This document shows, in pieces, positions 16,661 to 25,717 of a stretch of DNA of 36,622 nt. The stretch lies in contig CALXUD010000008.1 in assembly GCA_944391585.1 (NCBI GenBank), positions 1-36,622 of the forward strand, read 5' to 3'. The translations under genes and the position numbers were made by a program. Source of the stretch: an uncultured Alphaproteobacteria bacterium. Lineage in GTDB: Bacteria > Pseudomonadota > Alphaproteobacteria > CAAHEQ01 > UBA3637. Position 1 is the first letter of the stretch, and every line of letters begins with the position of its first letter. The notes beneath the pieces are model-generated. The model did no database searches, had not been told where the DNA came from, and saw only the letters and a list, made by a program, of their open reading frames with translations.

Positions 16661-18169
16661 ATGCCTGATATCCAATTACTGTATCAACAATACCAAAAAG
16701 CAAAATCACGGCGTGATTTATGGGAAAATGTGTGGAAGGAATGTTATGAATATGCTTTGCCACAACGGGAAAGTGTTTTTAGTGAATCCACCAGCAAGCA
16801 AAACAATTTGTTTGATGGGACAGCGCCCGATTGTGTGGATCAGTTATCGGCTTTGATGCTCAGCGAAGTGACCCCACCTTGGATGCGCTGGTTTTCTTTA
16901 ACGGCCGGAACGGATTTGACGACAGAAGAAGTGCAAAGTGTTCAAGGGGGATTAGATAAAATTTCCGAAAACCTGCAAATTCATTTTGATCGCTCGAATT
17001 TTGCAATGGAAGTGCATCAATGTTATTTGGATTTAATTACGGTTGGAACGGCTTGTTTATTATTTGAGGAGGCTCCGATTGGATCTTCATCGGCTTTTCG
17101 TTTTACATCCATTCCGTTATCGGAAGTGTGTTTAGATGAAGGAGCAACCGGTCGATTAGATATTACATTCCGCCGTTCTCAAATGGATTTTTTAACCTTG
17201 AAAAATCGATTTCCACAAGTTGAGTTTTCGGATCGTTTTGTCAAGCAAGCTAAAGAAAAAGAAATTAAATTTCAGGTCATTGAATCTGTTCAGCCGCGGT
17301 TGAAAGGCGGATATGATTATGTGGCCTTTTTGGAACCCGATAGCCAGTATGATTCCATAAAGGGATTGAATCCTATTTTAAAAGAAGGTGTTTTTGAAAC
17401 CTCTCCCTTTATTTCATTCCGCTGGCTGAAAGCACCGGGCGAGGTTTATGGGCGTTCTCCCGTGATGAAAGCATTGCCTGATATTAAAACAGCAAACAAG
17501 GTGGTGGAATTAATTTTAAAAAATGCCACAATCGCTGTCACGGGTATTTGGCAGGCCGAGGATGACGGAGTTTTAAATCCGGCGAATATCCGCTTAATGC
17601 CCGGTGCGATTATTCCAAAAGCGGTCGGATCAAAAGGTTTGACACCTTTGGAGGCGCCGGGAAAATTTGATGTATCCCAGTTAATGATTGATGATTTGCG
17701 TTCGCGGATTCGTCATGCCTTATTAGGCGATAAATTAGGACAGTTGGATGATGAGCGGATGACGGCAACAGAGGTATTGGAGCGCTCAAATGAAATGGTT
17801 CGAATTTTGGGAGCAACCTATGGGCGGCTTCAAACCGAATTATTGATGCCGATGGTGGATCGAGCGGTTTCTATTTTACGTCGCCGAGGAGAAGTTCCTG
17901 AAATTTATATTGATGGTCGACTGTTAAAAGTATCCTATAAATCAACACGCGGGGATGATCAGGCACAAAAAGACGCTAACAATGCACTACTTTGGTTAAA
18001 TTCAGTTTTACCGTTAGGTCAAGAGGCATTGCAGACGGTTGATATTGCAGCATTTGTTCATTGGTTAGGAGATAAATTAGGGGTTCCGGCGGATATTTTT
18101 AAATCTCAAATTGCACCGGTTTTACAGTTCCCGACATCTTTAGGAGGAATGGATGCTGCAGAACATTGA
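16661..18169 (+). CDS. Head-tail connector (portal) protein, T7 gp8 type
   Basis: 502 residues. The protein matches the podovirus portal family: an N-terminal AKSRRDLWENVWKECYEYAL followed by DGTAPDCVDQLSALML, then the hallmark APGEVYGRSPVMKALPDIKT around 265 and RMTATEVLER near 365. Twelve copies normally form the ring through which DNA is pumped and to which the tail attaches. Length fits T7 gp8 (536). AAAGGAG precedes the ATG. The gene overlaps the next by 17 bp. No frameshift or decay is visible. Confidence 0.93.
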   Translation: MPDIQLLYQQYQKAKSRRDLWENVWKECYEYALPQRESVFSESTSKQNNLFDGTAPDCVDQLSALMLSEVTPPWMRWFSLTAGTDLTTEEVQSVQGGLDKISENLQIHFDRSNFAMEVHQCYLDLITVGTACLLFEEAPIGSSSAFRFTSIPLSEVCLDEGATGRLDITFRRSQMDFLTLKNRFPQVEFSDRFVKQAKEKEIKFQVIESVQPRLKGGYDYVAFLEPDSQYDSIKGLNPILKEGVFETSPFISFRWLKAPGEVYGRSPVMKALPDIKTANKVVELILKNATIAVTGIWQAEDDGVLNPANIRLMPGAIIPKAVGSKGLTPLEAPGKFDVSQLMIDDLRSRIRHALLGDKLGQLDDERMTATEVLERSNEMVRILGATYGRLQTELLMPMVDRAVSILRRRGEVPEIYIDGRLLKVSYKSTRGDDQAQKDANNALLWLNSVLPLGQEALQTVDIAAFVHWLGDKLGVPADIFKSQIAPVLQFPTSLGGMDAAEH

Positions 18170-18386
18170 TCAGCTTTTTGCCCGTGTGTTTAACACATCA
18201 TCGGGAAAAGAACTTATGGCGTATTTGCGTTCAATAACTTTAGAACGGGTTTTAAGTGCAGATGCGTCTGATGCCGCCATTCGTTTTTTAGAAGGGCAGC
18301 GTTTTTTAGTGCGTCAGATGGAAAATTTTACTCAACGCGGAAGTGTGGCGTACTCAACTATGGAAAAAGGAGAAACAGATGGTTGA
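18153..18386 (+). CDS. Bbp19-like phage protein
   Basis: 77 residues: LFARVFNTSSGKELMAYL, then SADASDAAIRFLEGQRFLVR. This layout (a short helix, F-x(4)-G, then the EGQRxLV helix) resembles the small Bbp19-like proteins encoded next to portal genes in podoviruses. Their function is not established; they have been placed with head-assembly genes. It overlaps portal by 17 bp and scaffold by 8 bp, so the three are tightly coupled. Confidence 0.7.
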   Translation: MLQNIDQLFARVFNTSSGKELMAYLRSITLERVLSADASDAAIRFLEGQRFLVRQMENFTQRGSVAYSTMEKGETDG

Positions 18387-19092
18387 AAAAAATAGAGAAG
18401 CTGTTTTGGTTTCAAAGGCCGAATCGGCTCAAAATGAATTGTCTGAATCAATGGCAATTCCCAGTAAATTTAGAAAACAGGATGGAACAATTAATGTGAT
18501 GGAATTGTTAAAATCCTATTTGGCTTTAGAAAGAAAATTGGCTGAACGCAGTCAAAAAAACATTTTGCAAAATCAAAAAGGCTTCATGCCGGCTAGTGCG
18601 GATGAATATCAGATTGATTTAAAAGCATCCGGCTTAACGATTGATCCGGAAATTAACCGGCGTTTGTTTGAATTAGGTTTTACGCAAGAGCAAGTTCAAG
18701 CAGTTTATGACTTGGCAGCTGAAAAAGTTGTGCCGGTGATTCAGCAATTGGCAGCAGATTATCGGACGGATCGGGAATTAGCTGATTTAGAAAAAGAATT
18801 CGGCGGTGCCGATCGGTTTAATCAAGTGGCACGTCAAATTTTCTTATGGGGACAACAAAATTTGGATTCAGATGTGTTCCAAGCCTTGTCTTGCTCCAAA
18901 GAAGGGATTTTGACAATGTATAAAATGATGAATTCAAACGAACCTGTTCTTTTAAAAGAAAAAGCAAATCAAAGAGAGGTTGTGAGTGAGGAAGAATTGC
19001 GCAAAATGATGCAAGATCCCCGCTATTGGAAGCAAAATGATCCGGCTTTTGTGAAGAAAATTGAAGACGGGTTTAAAAAATTATATGGATAA
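18379..19092 (+). CDS. Capsid assembly scaffold protein
   Basis: 237 residues from the ATG at 18379 behind AAAAGGAG. The protein is acidic and helical, with many Glu, Gln and Lys residues. A conserved-looking segment LDPEINRRLFELGFTQEQVQ-like (here TIDPEINRRLFELGFTQEQV) and AEKVVPVIQQLAADY lie in the middle, and a basic end (KKIEDGFKKLYG) fits scaffolds that bind capsid through a charged tail. Position between portal and capsid is that of T7 gp9. Assignment rests on position and composition more than on a motif. Confidence 0.75.
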   Translation: MVEKNREAVLVSKAESAQNELSESMAIPSKFRKQDGTINVMELLKSYLALERKLAERSQKNILQNQKGFMPASADEYQIDLKASGLTIDPEINRRLFELGFTQEQVQAVYDLAAEKVVPVIQQLAADYRTDRELADLEKEFGGADRFNQVARQIFLWGQQNLDSDVFQALSCSKEGILTMYKMMNSNEPVLLKEKANQREVVSEEELRKMMQDPRYWKQNDPAFVKKIEDGFKKLYG

Positions 19093-19144
19093 TCTTTTCA
19101 AAAGACCCATAAAAAGGCGTTAGAAAAAAGGCAGAAAATCTTTC

Positions 19145-19172
19145 TATAACCTTTTATTTTAACAGGTATCGG
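19145..19172 (+). promoter_or_regulatory. Weak promoter candidate before the capsid gene
   Basis: TATAAC (19145-19150) could be a -10. No good -35 lies at 16-18 bp (TTAGAA at 19 bp). Transcription would begin near 19157, just before a terminator-like hairpin. Confidence 0.3.
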
Positions 19173-19200
19173 AATTGTCTTTTAAAAGGCAATTTTTTTT
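19173..19200 (+). terminator. Terminator-like hairpin upstream of the capsid gene
   Basis: AATTGTCTTT (19173-19182) pairs with AAAGGCAATT (19185-19194) and T8 follows. It lies 24 bp before the capsid ATG, the second case in this operon of a terminator just before a gene. It could limit scaffold-to-capsid readthrough or act as an RNA-stabilising 5' hairpin. Confidence 0.65.
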
Positions 19201-19223
19201 ATTAAAAACAAAAGGAGAAAAAA

Positions 19224-20078
19224 ATGTCAGAAACGACAGAAGTCAGTACAGCAATTGATGCGTCTTTTATGAAACATTTTGAAGCAGATGTTCATAATGC
19301 GTATCAACAACAGGGTTCTAAATTACAATCAACCGTGCGTTCTAAAAGCGGTGTTAAAGGGGTTTCCACAACTTTTCAAGTTTTAGGAAAATCCGTTGCC
19401 GGCACGAAAACACGTAATGCTCAAATTGCAACAACTGCCGTAACACATGAACCGGTGGAATGCACATTAACGGATTATTATTCCGGTCAATGGGTGGATT
19501 CATTGGATGAATTGAAAGTGGGTCATGATGAGCGCAAAGCATTGGCTTTATCCGGTGCGTATGCATTGGGGCGTAAAACCGATGATTTGATTATCACGGC
19601 GTTGAATGGCGCGACTCAAACTGTTGGAGAAGCAACAGAGGGATTAACAAAAGCGCGTATTTTAAAAGCCTTTACAACACTGAATAATAATGATGTTCCG
19701 GATGATGGGGAACGGTATGGTTTGGTTTCGCCGGAACAATGGAATCAATTATTAAACATTGAAGAATTCTCTTCTTCCAATTATGTAGGGGAAGCTTATC
19801 CGATGATTAACGGATCTGAAGCTCGTAAATGGATGGGAATTGTTTGGATTATGCATACAGGTTTACCAGCCAGCGGTTCGGACACGACAGCAGCTCATAC
19901 TTGCTTTATTTATCACAAATCCGCAGTGGGACATGCATCGGGACAAGATATTAAAACCGATATTACATGGCACGGTGATTATGCCGCTCATTTCGTGAAC
20001 AATATGATGAGTCAAGGGGCTTGTTTGATTGATCCGAAAGGCGTTGTGAAAATGACGGTTTTGGATAATCCAAGCTAG
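19224..20078 (+). CDS. Major capsid protein (podovirus type, HK97-like fold expected)
   Basis: 284 residues. The N-terminus (FMKHFEADVHNAYQQQGSKL) and the pattern QWVDSLDELKVGHDERKALA with SGAYALGRKTDDLI are characteristic of short-tailed phage capsid proteins of about 300 residues, and the C-terminus ends with QGACLIDPKGVVKMTVLDNP. No decoration domain or proteolytic N-arm is seen. It lies between its own leader hairpin and a terminator, so it may be the most abundant product. The ATG has AAAAGGAG upstream. Confidence 0.9.
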   Translation: MSETTEVSTAIDASFMKHFEADVHNAYQQQGSKLQSTVRSKSGVKGVSTTFQVLGKSVAGTKTRNAQIATTAVTHEPVECTLTDYYSGQWVDSLDELKVGHDERKALALSGAYALGRKTDDLIITALNGATQTVGEATEGLTKARILKAFTTLNNNDVPDDGERYGLVSPEQWNQLLNIEEFSSSNYVGEAYPMINGSEARKWMGIVWIMHTGLPASGSDTTAAHTCFIYHKSAVGHASGQDIKTDITWHGDYAAHFVNNMMSQGACLIDPKGVVKMTVLDNPS

Positions 20079-20089
20079 TTTTTTTATAG

Positions 20090-20115
20090 AGGGCGGTTTT
20101 AAAGCCGCCCTTTTT
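20090..20115 (+). terminator. Terminator after the capsid gene
   Basis: GGGCGG (20091-20096) pairs with CCGCCC (20105-20110) and a T run follows. It stands where T7 has its T-phi terminator after gene 10, and would lower expression of the tail genes. Confidence 0.8.
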
Positions 20116-20136
20116 ATTTTGAATAGGAGTTATAAA

Positions 20137-20706
20137 ATGTCTTTAAATCCCATTCGGTTGTGTTCGGGGGCGTTGGTTAAAATCGGCGCGAATGCAATCA
20201 CATCTTTGGAGGAGGAAACAGCAGAAGCACGTGTGGCAAAGCAGTTATATCCGTTAGTGCGGGATAGTTTGTTGGCTTGTTATCCATGGCGTTTTGCGTT
20301 GATGCAAAAACGGTTGAACCAGCTCCTAGAAAAACCGGTGGCTGATTATCAATTCTCTTATCAGTTGCCGAATGATTTATTACGCATTATTTCCGCCGGT
20401 ACCGGTGAACGTGGTAAAGGGGTTGAATATCGCGTGATGCGAAATCAATTGCATACAAATGTCTCAGAGGTTATTTTAACCTATATTTCAAGACCATATG
20501 AAAGCATGTTTCCGAAGTTTTTTGAACAAGCGTTAGTTGCTGCTTTGGCAGCAGAATTTTGTTTGCCATTAACGGAAAGTACAACGCGTCAAGAGGCTTT
20601 AAAAAAACAAGCGGAAGAGTGTTTTAAACAAGCTAAATTGGTTGACAGCCAGCAAGCTGTTCCATCCGCTTTTCAGGATTTTTCGCTGATTGAGGTGCGT
20701 TCATGA
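20137..20706 (+). CDS. Tail tubular protein A (T7 gp11-like)
   Basis: 189 residues from the ATG at 20137 behind AGGAG. LCSGALVKIGANAITSL, then ARVAKQLYPLVRDSLLACYPWRFA and the later FEQALVAALAAEFCLPLT match tail tube A proteins of podoviruses. In T7 gp11 forms a ring (gatekeeper) beneath the portal. The length is normal (T7 gp11 is 196). It is 21 bp after the capsid terminator, and its stop overlaps the next start. Confidence 0.88.
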   Translation: MSLNPIRLCSGALVKIGANAITSLEEETAEARVAKQLYPLVRDSLLACYPWRFALMQKRLNQLLEKPVADYQFSYQLPNDLLRIISAGTGERGKGVEYRVMRNQLHTNVSEVILTYISRPYESMFPKFFEQALVAALAAEFCLPLTESTTRQEALKKQAEECFKQAKLVDSQQAVPSAFQDFSLIEVRS

Positions 20707-22622
20707 CGAATTTATTTACTTCTAAAACAAATTTTACATCGGGCGAAATTGCACATGATTTATTGGGACGGGTTGATTTACGCGCTTATGAAAATGGGGC
20801 AATGGCATTAAAAAATGTTTTTATTGAACCAACCGGAGGAGTTTATCGGCGTCCGGGATTGAAATATGTGTGTGAGGTTGGTGAATCGGCTCGTTTGATT
20901 CATTTTGATTTAGGTTATTTAAAATCATATTTATTGATTTTAAAAGATGAATCTATGGATATTTATTTAGATGATACATTGATTCAAACGATACAAACAC
21001 CATGGATAGATGAGCAACTTTTTTCCGTTTGTTGGTGTCAAAATTCAGACACATTATTTTTGGTTCATCCAGATGTAAAGCCCAGACTGTTAAAAAAAGA
21101 AGGGGATTCTTTTGTGCTTTCCGAATTCGTTTTTTCAACAGAAAATGAGTGTGTTTTACAGCCATATCATAAATTTTGTGATGATAACATCACTCTTGCA
21201 TCAACGGGATTAGGCGGTTCGGTTAAATTAACGGCTTCGGCAGATTATTTTAATGAATCTCATGTTGGTATGTTATTAAAAATTGCCGATGGGTATGCTT
21301 TGATTTCTTCCGTTCAAGATGCTAAAAATGCCAATGCGACAGTAAAAAAACAATTGGTTGATGATGGGGAGGATGCAACGGCTTTAGAGCCGACACGCTA
21401 TTGGTCTGAGCCGGCTTTCAGTGATGAAAAAGGGTGGCCGGCAACGGTTGCATTTTATCAATCACGTTTAGTATTCGGGGGTTCCAAGAAATTACCGAAT
21501 AATTTATGGTTTAGTGTCAGCGGGGATTTATTCAATTTTGAATTAGGATCTTCTTATGATTCAGATGCTATTGATTTTGGGCTGTTGTCGGATGGAGCCA
21601 ATAAAATTTGTGGGTTATTTTCTGGACGACATTTACAGGTTTTTACTTCAAATTCCGAATGGATGGTATCGGGAGATCCGTTGACACCAACCAGTATTCA
21701 ATTAAAGCGTCAAACGCAAGTCGGATCTTTAACAAAACGGTATGTGCCACCGGTTGGAGTAGATGGTGCAACGATTTTTGCATCCGGTAATGGACGGGAA
21801 ATTCGGGAATTTTTATTTGGTGATTTAGAAGGGGTTTATTTGGCAACGGATTTATCTTTACTAGCTGCACACCTTATTCAAAACCCGATTGATATGGCAT
21901 ATGATCCTCAAAATCGGATAGCCTATATTGTGATGGAAAATGGGCATTTATGCACGTTGACAACATTCCGTTCCGAAGATGTACAAAGTTTTAGCGAGCA
22001 AATTACGCAGGGTGATTTTTGTGCCGTTTGTGTTGTCGGCGAAAAAACATATTTCATTGTCAAGCGATTCGGTCATTATTTTTTAGAAACCTTTGATACC
22101 TCTGTTCAGGTGGATTGCGCTTGTTTATTGGAAAGCGAAACACCAACAACGCAATGGGGATATTTACAGCCATTGGCGGGGCAAACAGTAAAAGTGGTTG
22201 CAGATGGAATTGTGTTGGTTGATGCGCTTGTTTCAGCCAGTGGAGAAATTGAAGCAGATTATCCGGCGCAAAAAGCCTGTATTGGCTTGGGGTATACACA
22301 TTTAGTTGTTCCATTGCCACCCTCTGCCAGCGCTTCCAATGCGATGGCTCCGCTTTCGCAAGTGCGCTTCATCAAAGGAGTATTTCGCTTAATTGACTCG
22401 TATTCCTTGCAAATTGACACAGGAAACGGAGTGCATCAGGAATTGAATTGGCCGTTAAACGGATGTGTTCAAAATACAGATGGCTCCGTGACGGGAGATA
22501 TTGTTGTGCGCGGGCTGGGATGGAACAGACGGCCGACATATCCGCTTTGGCAAATTACGGGTGATTTGCCAAAATTTTTTAAATTGGTATCCGTTACACA
22601 AGATTTAAAGATAGGAGGTTAA
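20703..22622 (+). CDS. Tail nozzle protein (tail tubular protein B-like)
   Basis: 639 residues. The N-terminus FTSGEIAHDLLGRVDLRAYENGA and the phrase FIEPTGGVYRRPGLKYVCEV are the hallmark of short-tail nozzle proteins. The middle has AFYQSRLVFGGSKKLPNNLWFS and RHLQVFTSNSEWMVSG, typical of the beta-propeller part. T7 gp12 has 794 residues; the shorter length is common outside T7. Six copies would form the distal tail tube. No receptor-binding or fibre domain is attached, and no fibre gene follows. It overlaps the previous gene by 4 bp. Confidence 0.88.
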   Translation: MTNLFTSKTNFTSGEIAHDLLGRVDLRAYENGAMALKNVFIEPTGGVYRRPGLKYVCEVGESARLIHFDLGYLKSYLLILKDESMDIYLDDTLIQTIQTPWIDEQLFSVCWCQNSDTLFLVHPDVKPRLLKKEGDSFVLSEFVFSTENECVLQPYHKFCDDNITLASTGLGGSVKLTASADYFNESHVGMLLKIADGYALISSVQDAKNANATVKKQLVDDGEDATALEPTRYWSEPAFSDEKGWPATVAFYQSRLVFGGSKKLPNNLWFSVSGDLFNFELGSSYDSDAIDFGLLSDGANKICGLFSGRHLQVFTSNSEWMVSGDPLTPTSIQLKRQTQVGSLTKRYVPPVGVDGATIFASGNGREIREFLFGDLEGVYLATDLSLLAAHLIQNPIDMAYDPQNRIAYIVMENGHLCTLTTFRSEDVQSFSEQITQGDFCAVCVVGEKTYFIVKRFGHYFLETFDTSVQVDCACLLESETPTTQWGYLQPLAGQTVKVVADGIVLVDALVSASGEIEADYPAQKACIGLGYTHLVVPLPPSASASNAMAPLSQVRFIKGVFRLIDSYSLQIDTGNGVHQELNWPLNGCVQNTDGSVTGDIVVRGLGWNRRPTYPLWQITGDLPKFFKLVSVTQDLKIGG

Positions 22623-22624
22623 AT

Positions 22625-23098
22625 ATGGAAGTTGTTGCAGTCGGGGCTTTGGCAGCCACAGCGGCGTCAACCATTTATTCAAAACGTAATTCTGATATTC
22701 AGAGTAAACAGATTAAAAAAGCAAATGAAGCGGCTCAAAAGTCGTATGATTTAGAAAAAAGACAGGCAGAATTAGCGTTAGATGAACAACGTCGCAAAAA
22801 TTTGAATATTCTGAATCAGCAGCTCTCAACTTACAAAGCACGTTTAGGCGCTGCCGGTATGAGTACAAAACAAGGATCCGGATCAGCTCTTTTATACAAT
22901 ACGGAAAAAGAGCATGATATTGAAGATAAGTATTTGCAAGAGCAGGCGAATATTTCCTTGGAAGCTTTATTAAACGGGATTGAATCTACAAAAACACGTA
23001 ATTTATTAACGTTAAGCTCTTTAAATAATGAGAAGAAAGCTTCCCAATGGAGTTTGTTGACAGATTTAACGTCAGGAACACGTTCGTTATTAAAATAA
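22625..23098 (+). CDS. Internal virion protein (T7 gp14-like)
   Basis: 157 residues. A short hydrophobic N-terminus (VGALAATAASTIYS) is followed by a long, Lys/Gln/Ala-rich helix with heptad periodicity, then SGSALLYNTEKEHDIED. This is the layout of small podovirus core proteins that are ejected first and reach the outer membrane. The large ejection proteins gp15 and gp16 are absent, so the virion, if made, has a minimal core. AGGAGG precedes the ATG 2 bp after the previous stop. Confidence 0.75.
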   Translation: MEVVAVGALAATAASTIYSKRNSDIQSKQIKKANEAAQKSYDLEKRQAELALDEQRRKNLNILNQQLSTYKARLGAAGMSTKQGSGSALLYNTEKEHDIEDKYLQEQANISLEALLNGIESTKTRNLLTLSSLNNEKKASQWSLLTDLTSGTRSLLK

Positions 23099-23116
23099 AA
23101 CGGAAAGGGGAACAAT

Positions 23117-23401
23117 ATGAATGTGTCGGAGGAGCTTTCTTTTATATTGAACCCTGTTTTAAAAAAAATGTTAGTGCAGTATCAGAATTTTTTGGAGCAA
23201 CCGATTTCTTTGGAGGCAAAAAATTTCACAGCATATCACAATGCGTGTAAATCTGTTTTGACTCATATTTCAATTTTGTTGAAATTACTACAAAGTGAAC
23301 AAAACACCTCCAAAGACGAACCGGATTTATTGGCTTTGATTGAACGGGCAAAAGTGCAAACGGCTGATTTGGAGGATGAAATTTATGCCGAATTTGATTG
23401 A
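23117..23401 (+). CDS. Small helical protein next to terminase, possible small subunit
   Basis: 94 residues. All helical and Leu-rich, with an acidic C-terminus (DLEDEIYAEFD). No helix-turn-helix is clear. Position directly before the large terminase, overlapping it by 17 bp, is where a terminase small subunit is expected. No sequence motif confirms this, so it could also be a minor virion protein. Confidence 0.5.
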   Translation: MNVSEELSFILNPVLKKMLVQYQNFLEQPISLEAKNFTAYHNACKSVLTHISILLKLLQSEQNTSKDEPDLLALIERAKVQTADLEDEIYAEFD

Positions 23402-24797
23402 GTTTATTTGGATTTGGAATCAGATTCAAAAATTGTCCATTCCGCGTCATCATGTGAAGATGGCGCGTTTTTTATCCGATTTATGGTTAAAGGCAGAACA
23501 TAAATGGGGCTTGTTAATGGCGTTCCGTAATTCCGGTAAATCTACGTTAGTGGGATTATTTTGTGCATGGGCTTTGTTCATCAATCCGAATGTACGTATT
23601 TTGGTTTTATCTGCTGATCATGGATTGGCCAAAAAAATGGTGCGTAATATAAAAAAAATTTTGGAGCAGCATCCCTTGACGCGTTCATTGGTTCCAGAAA
23701 AAAAAGACGAATGGGCATCAGACCGTTTCACGGTGTGCCGGACTCAAAATTTACGAGATCCGTCCGTTTTAGGACGTGGATTGCTTGCTAACATGACAGG
23801 GTGTCGAGCAGATATTATTATTTGTGATGATGTAGAGGTGCCTAAAACATCTGATACTTCTTTAAAACGGCGTGATTTACGGCAAAAATTGTCCGAATTG
23901 GATTATATTTTAACTCCCGGCGGGCTTATGTTATATATTGGTACGCCACATACACGTCAAACGATTTATGACACCACTTCGGAGGGTTTTTTAAGAGATT
24001 TTCATATTTTGAAAATCCCGATTTTAAATACAAAGGGCCAATCTAACTGGCCGGAGCGTTTCCCATTAGAGCAAATTCAAGCCATTCGAGTTCGCTCCGG
24101 TCCGGCTAAATTTTTAAGTCAAATGATGTTAGAAGCGACATCATTGGAAAAGGCACGATTGAATCCGGATTTTATTCATTTTTATACAGATGAATTGGAA
24201 TACTCCGAATGCAATGGACAAGCTGTTTTAAAGCTGGGGAAGGTAGCACTTCGCTCGGTATCTTGTTTTTGGGATCCGTCATTTGCCAGTTCTGAAAAGC
24301 AGGATAACAGTGTTATTGCGTGTGTATTTTCTGATGAAGCTGGACATTATTATGTGCACCGTATTTTGTATTTAAATGTGCCGCAAGGATGTGAATCAGC
24401 CACTTGGCAATGTCAGAAAGTAGCGGATTTTGTGCGCCAGTATTTTATTCCGGCTGTTCATTTGGAAACAAACGGATTGGGAAAATTTTTACCGGCTGTT
24501 TTGCGGCGAATTATAAATCAAAATCGTATTCCTTGTGCTGTTTTGGAAGAAATTTCAAAACGTAATAAAGCAGAACGTATTTTAGCAGCTTTTGATGCGC
24601 CTTTGGCAAACGGGGCGTTATTTATGCATGAATCGGTTAAGAAAACACCTTTTTTGGAACAAATGAGAGAATGGCGGGAAAATACGTCCGTTAAAGATGA
24701 TGGATTGGATGCGGTTGCTGGTTGTTTATTAAATGAACCCGTTCGGTTAAGTCGATATATCCGTCCGTATCGGGAATATAAAGAATGGAGATTTTAA
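23385..24797 (+). CDS. Terminase large subunit (T7 gp19-like)
   Basis: 470 residues from the ATG at 23385 (GGAGG 9 bp upstream; a longer frame to 23340 lacks one). The ATPase has FRNSGKST (47-54, an atypical Walker A) and IIICDD (Walker B, Asp148-Asp149). The RNase H-like nuclease has the FWDPSF acidic strand, LETNGLGKF, and KDDGLDAVAG near the end. All expected motifs are intact, so the motor should cut and package DNA. It ends exactly where the lysin gene begins. A complete terminase argues against a tailocin, which would lack one. Confidence 0.92.
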   Translation: MPNLIEFIWIWNQIQKLSIPRHHVKMARFLSDLWLKAEHKWGLLMAFRNSGKSTLVGLFCAWALFINPNVRILVLSADHGLAKKMVRNIKKILEQHPLTRSLVPEKKDEWASDRFTVCRTQNLRDPSVLGRGLLANMTGCRADIIICDDVEVPKTSDTSLKRRDLRQKLSELDYILTPGGLMLYIGTPHTRQTIYDTTSEGFLRDFHILKIPILNTKGQSNWPERFPLEQIQAIRVRSGPAKFLSQMMLEATSLEKARLNPDFIHFYTDELEYSECNGQAVLKLGKVALRSVSCFWDPSFASSEKQDNSVIACVFSDEAGHYYVHRILYLNVPQGCESATWQCQKVADFVRQYFIPAVHLETNGLGKFLPAVLRRIINQNRIPCAVLEEISKRNKAERILAAFDAPLANGALFMHESVKKTPFLEQMREWRENTSVKDDGLDAVAGCLLNEPVRLSRYIRPYREYKEWRF

Positions 24798-25208
24798 ATG
24801 GATCAAGATGTTTTAATTATGGCAAAAACTTTATTCGGTGAAGCCAGAGGCGAAGGATTAAAGGGAATTGAAGCCGTTGCTAATGTGATTATCAATCGGG
24901 TAAAACATGCTCAAAAGGTTGGCTCTTTTTGGTGGGGAAACACCATTCAAGAAGTGTGTCAAAAGCCGTTTCAGTTTTCTTGTTGGAATGAAGGAGATGC
25001 TAATCGTTTACTCTTGGAAAAAGACTTATCGGGTGATTTGATTTTCGGAATTTGTGAGCGAGTAGCGCGTCGGGCAATAAAAGGGTTGTTGCCGGATTGT
25101 ACAAACGGCGCTACGCATTATCATCACAAAGCTATTCATCCTAAATGGGCGCATGCTGCTGTGCCTTGTGCCGAAATCGGAAATCATTTGTTTTATGCAC
25201 AGGTATAG
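24798..25208 (+). CDS. SleB-family cell-wall hydrolase (endolysin candidate)
   Basis: 136 residues, a single hydrolase_2 domain: ARGEGLKGIEAVANVIINRV with the catalytic Glu in GEARGE at about 15-18, then FQFSCWNEGD and NGATHYHH. SleB-type enzymes cut the glycan backbone of peptidoglycan. No signal peptide is present, so export needs a holin or a lysis helper. Its start follows the terminase stop directly. It is the enzymatic member of the small lysis set that follows. Confidence 0.88.
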   Translation: MDQDVLIMAKTLFGEARGEGLKGIEAVANVIINRVKHAQKVGSFWWGNTIQEVCQKPFQFSCWNEGDANRLLLEKDLSGDLIFGICERVARRAIKGLLPDCTNGATHYHHKAIHPKWAHAAVPCAEIGNHLFYAQV

Positions 25209-25216
25209 GAGGAAAT

Positions 25217-25522
25217 ATGCGATATCATCAACTGGAGTTGGGAAAATTGATGGCTCAAGTAGAAGCATTGCAAAAACAATTGACCGATATTAAAAAAGAT
25301 GTATCTGTCAGTAAAAAGCAAATTACGGATTTGCATGACGAGCTTATCAATTTCATGTCTCAGGTTCAAACGAAAAATGTGTGTCAGACACTACATGATA
25401 AATTGGGAAAAGAATTTATCCCTCGTGTAGAACTGGCTCCCATTCGGGCGGTATTAAACGTTATCGTTTTGACAACGGCAACGGCAATTTGTGCCGCTAT
25501 TCTTAATTTAATTTTAAAATGA
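25217..25522 (+). CDS. Small coiled-coil protein with C-terminal membrane anchor
   Basis: 101 residues from the ATG at 25217 behind AGGAGG; an upstream frame has no ribosome site. A helical, charged first half (KKDVSVSKKQITDLHDEL) is followed by a membrane helix at the C-terminus (VLNVIVLTTATAICAAILNL). Its place after the lysin suggests a holin or spanin-like lysis role. The family is unknown to me. Confidence 0.65.
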   Translation: MRYHQLELGKLMAQVEALQKQLTDIKKDVSVSKKQITDLHDELINFMSQVQTKNVCQTLHDKLGKEFIPRVELAPIRAVLNVIVLTTATAICAAILNLILK

Positions 25523-25537
25523 GGAAGGAAATAAAAA

Positions 25538-25717
25538 ATGATTGATTTTATTATGACGAACTTAAATGATTTATTAATTGCCGTTTCATCCATTGTGACC
25601 GGGGCCAGCGCAATTTGCGCCATTACCCCCAATGGAAAAGAAGACAATTTCTTTGCAAAAATAAAGAAAATTTTAGACGTATTGGCGTTAAATGTCGGCA
25701 ATGCTAAACGTGCTTAA
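25538..25717 (+). CDS. Small membrane protein, holin-like
   Basis: 59 residues, ATG 25538 behind AGGAAGGA. A weakly hydrophobic helix (LLIAVSSIVTGASAICAITP) is followed by KIKKILDVLALNVGNAKRA. Similar short proteins occur in lysis regions of alphaproteobacterial podoviruses, as far as I recall; this is not verified. It overlaps the following mini-gene by 17 bp. A holin or antiholin role is plausible. Confidence 0.65.
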   Translation: MIDFIMTNLNDLLIAVSSIVTGASAICAITPNGKEDNFFAKIKKILDVLALNVGNAKRA

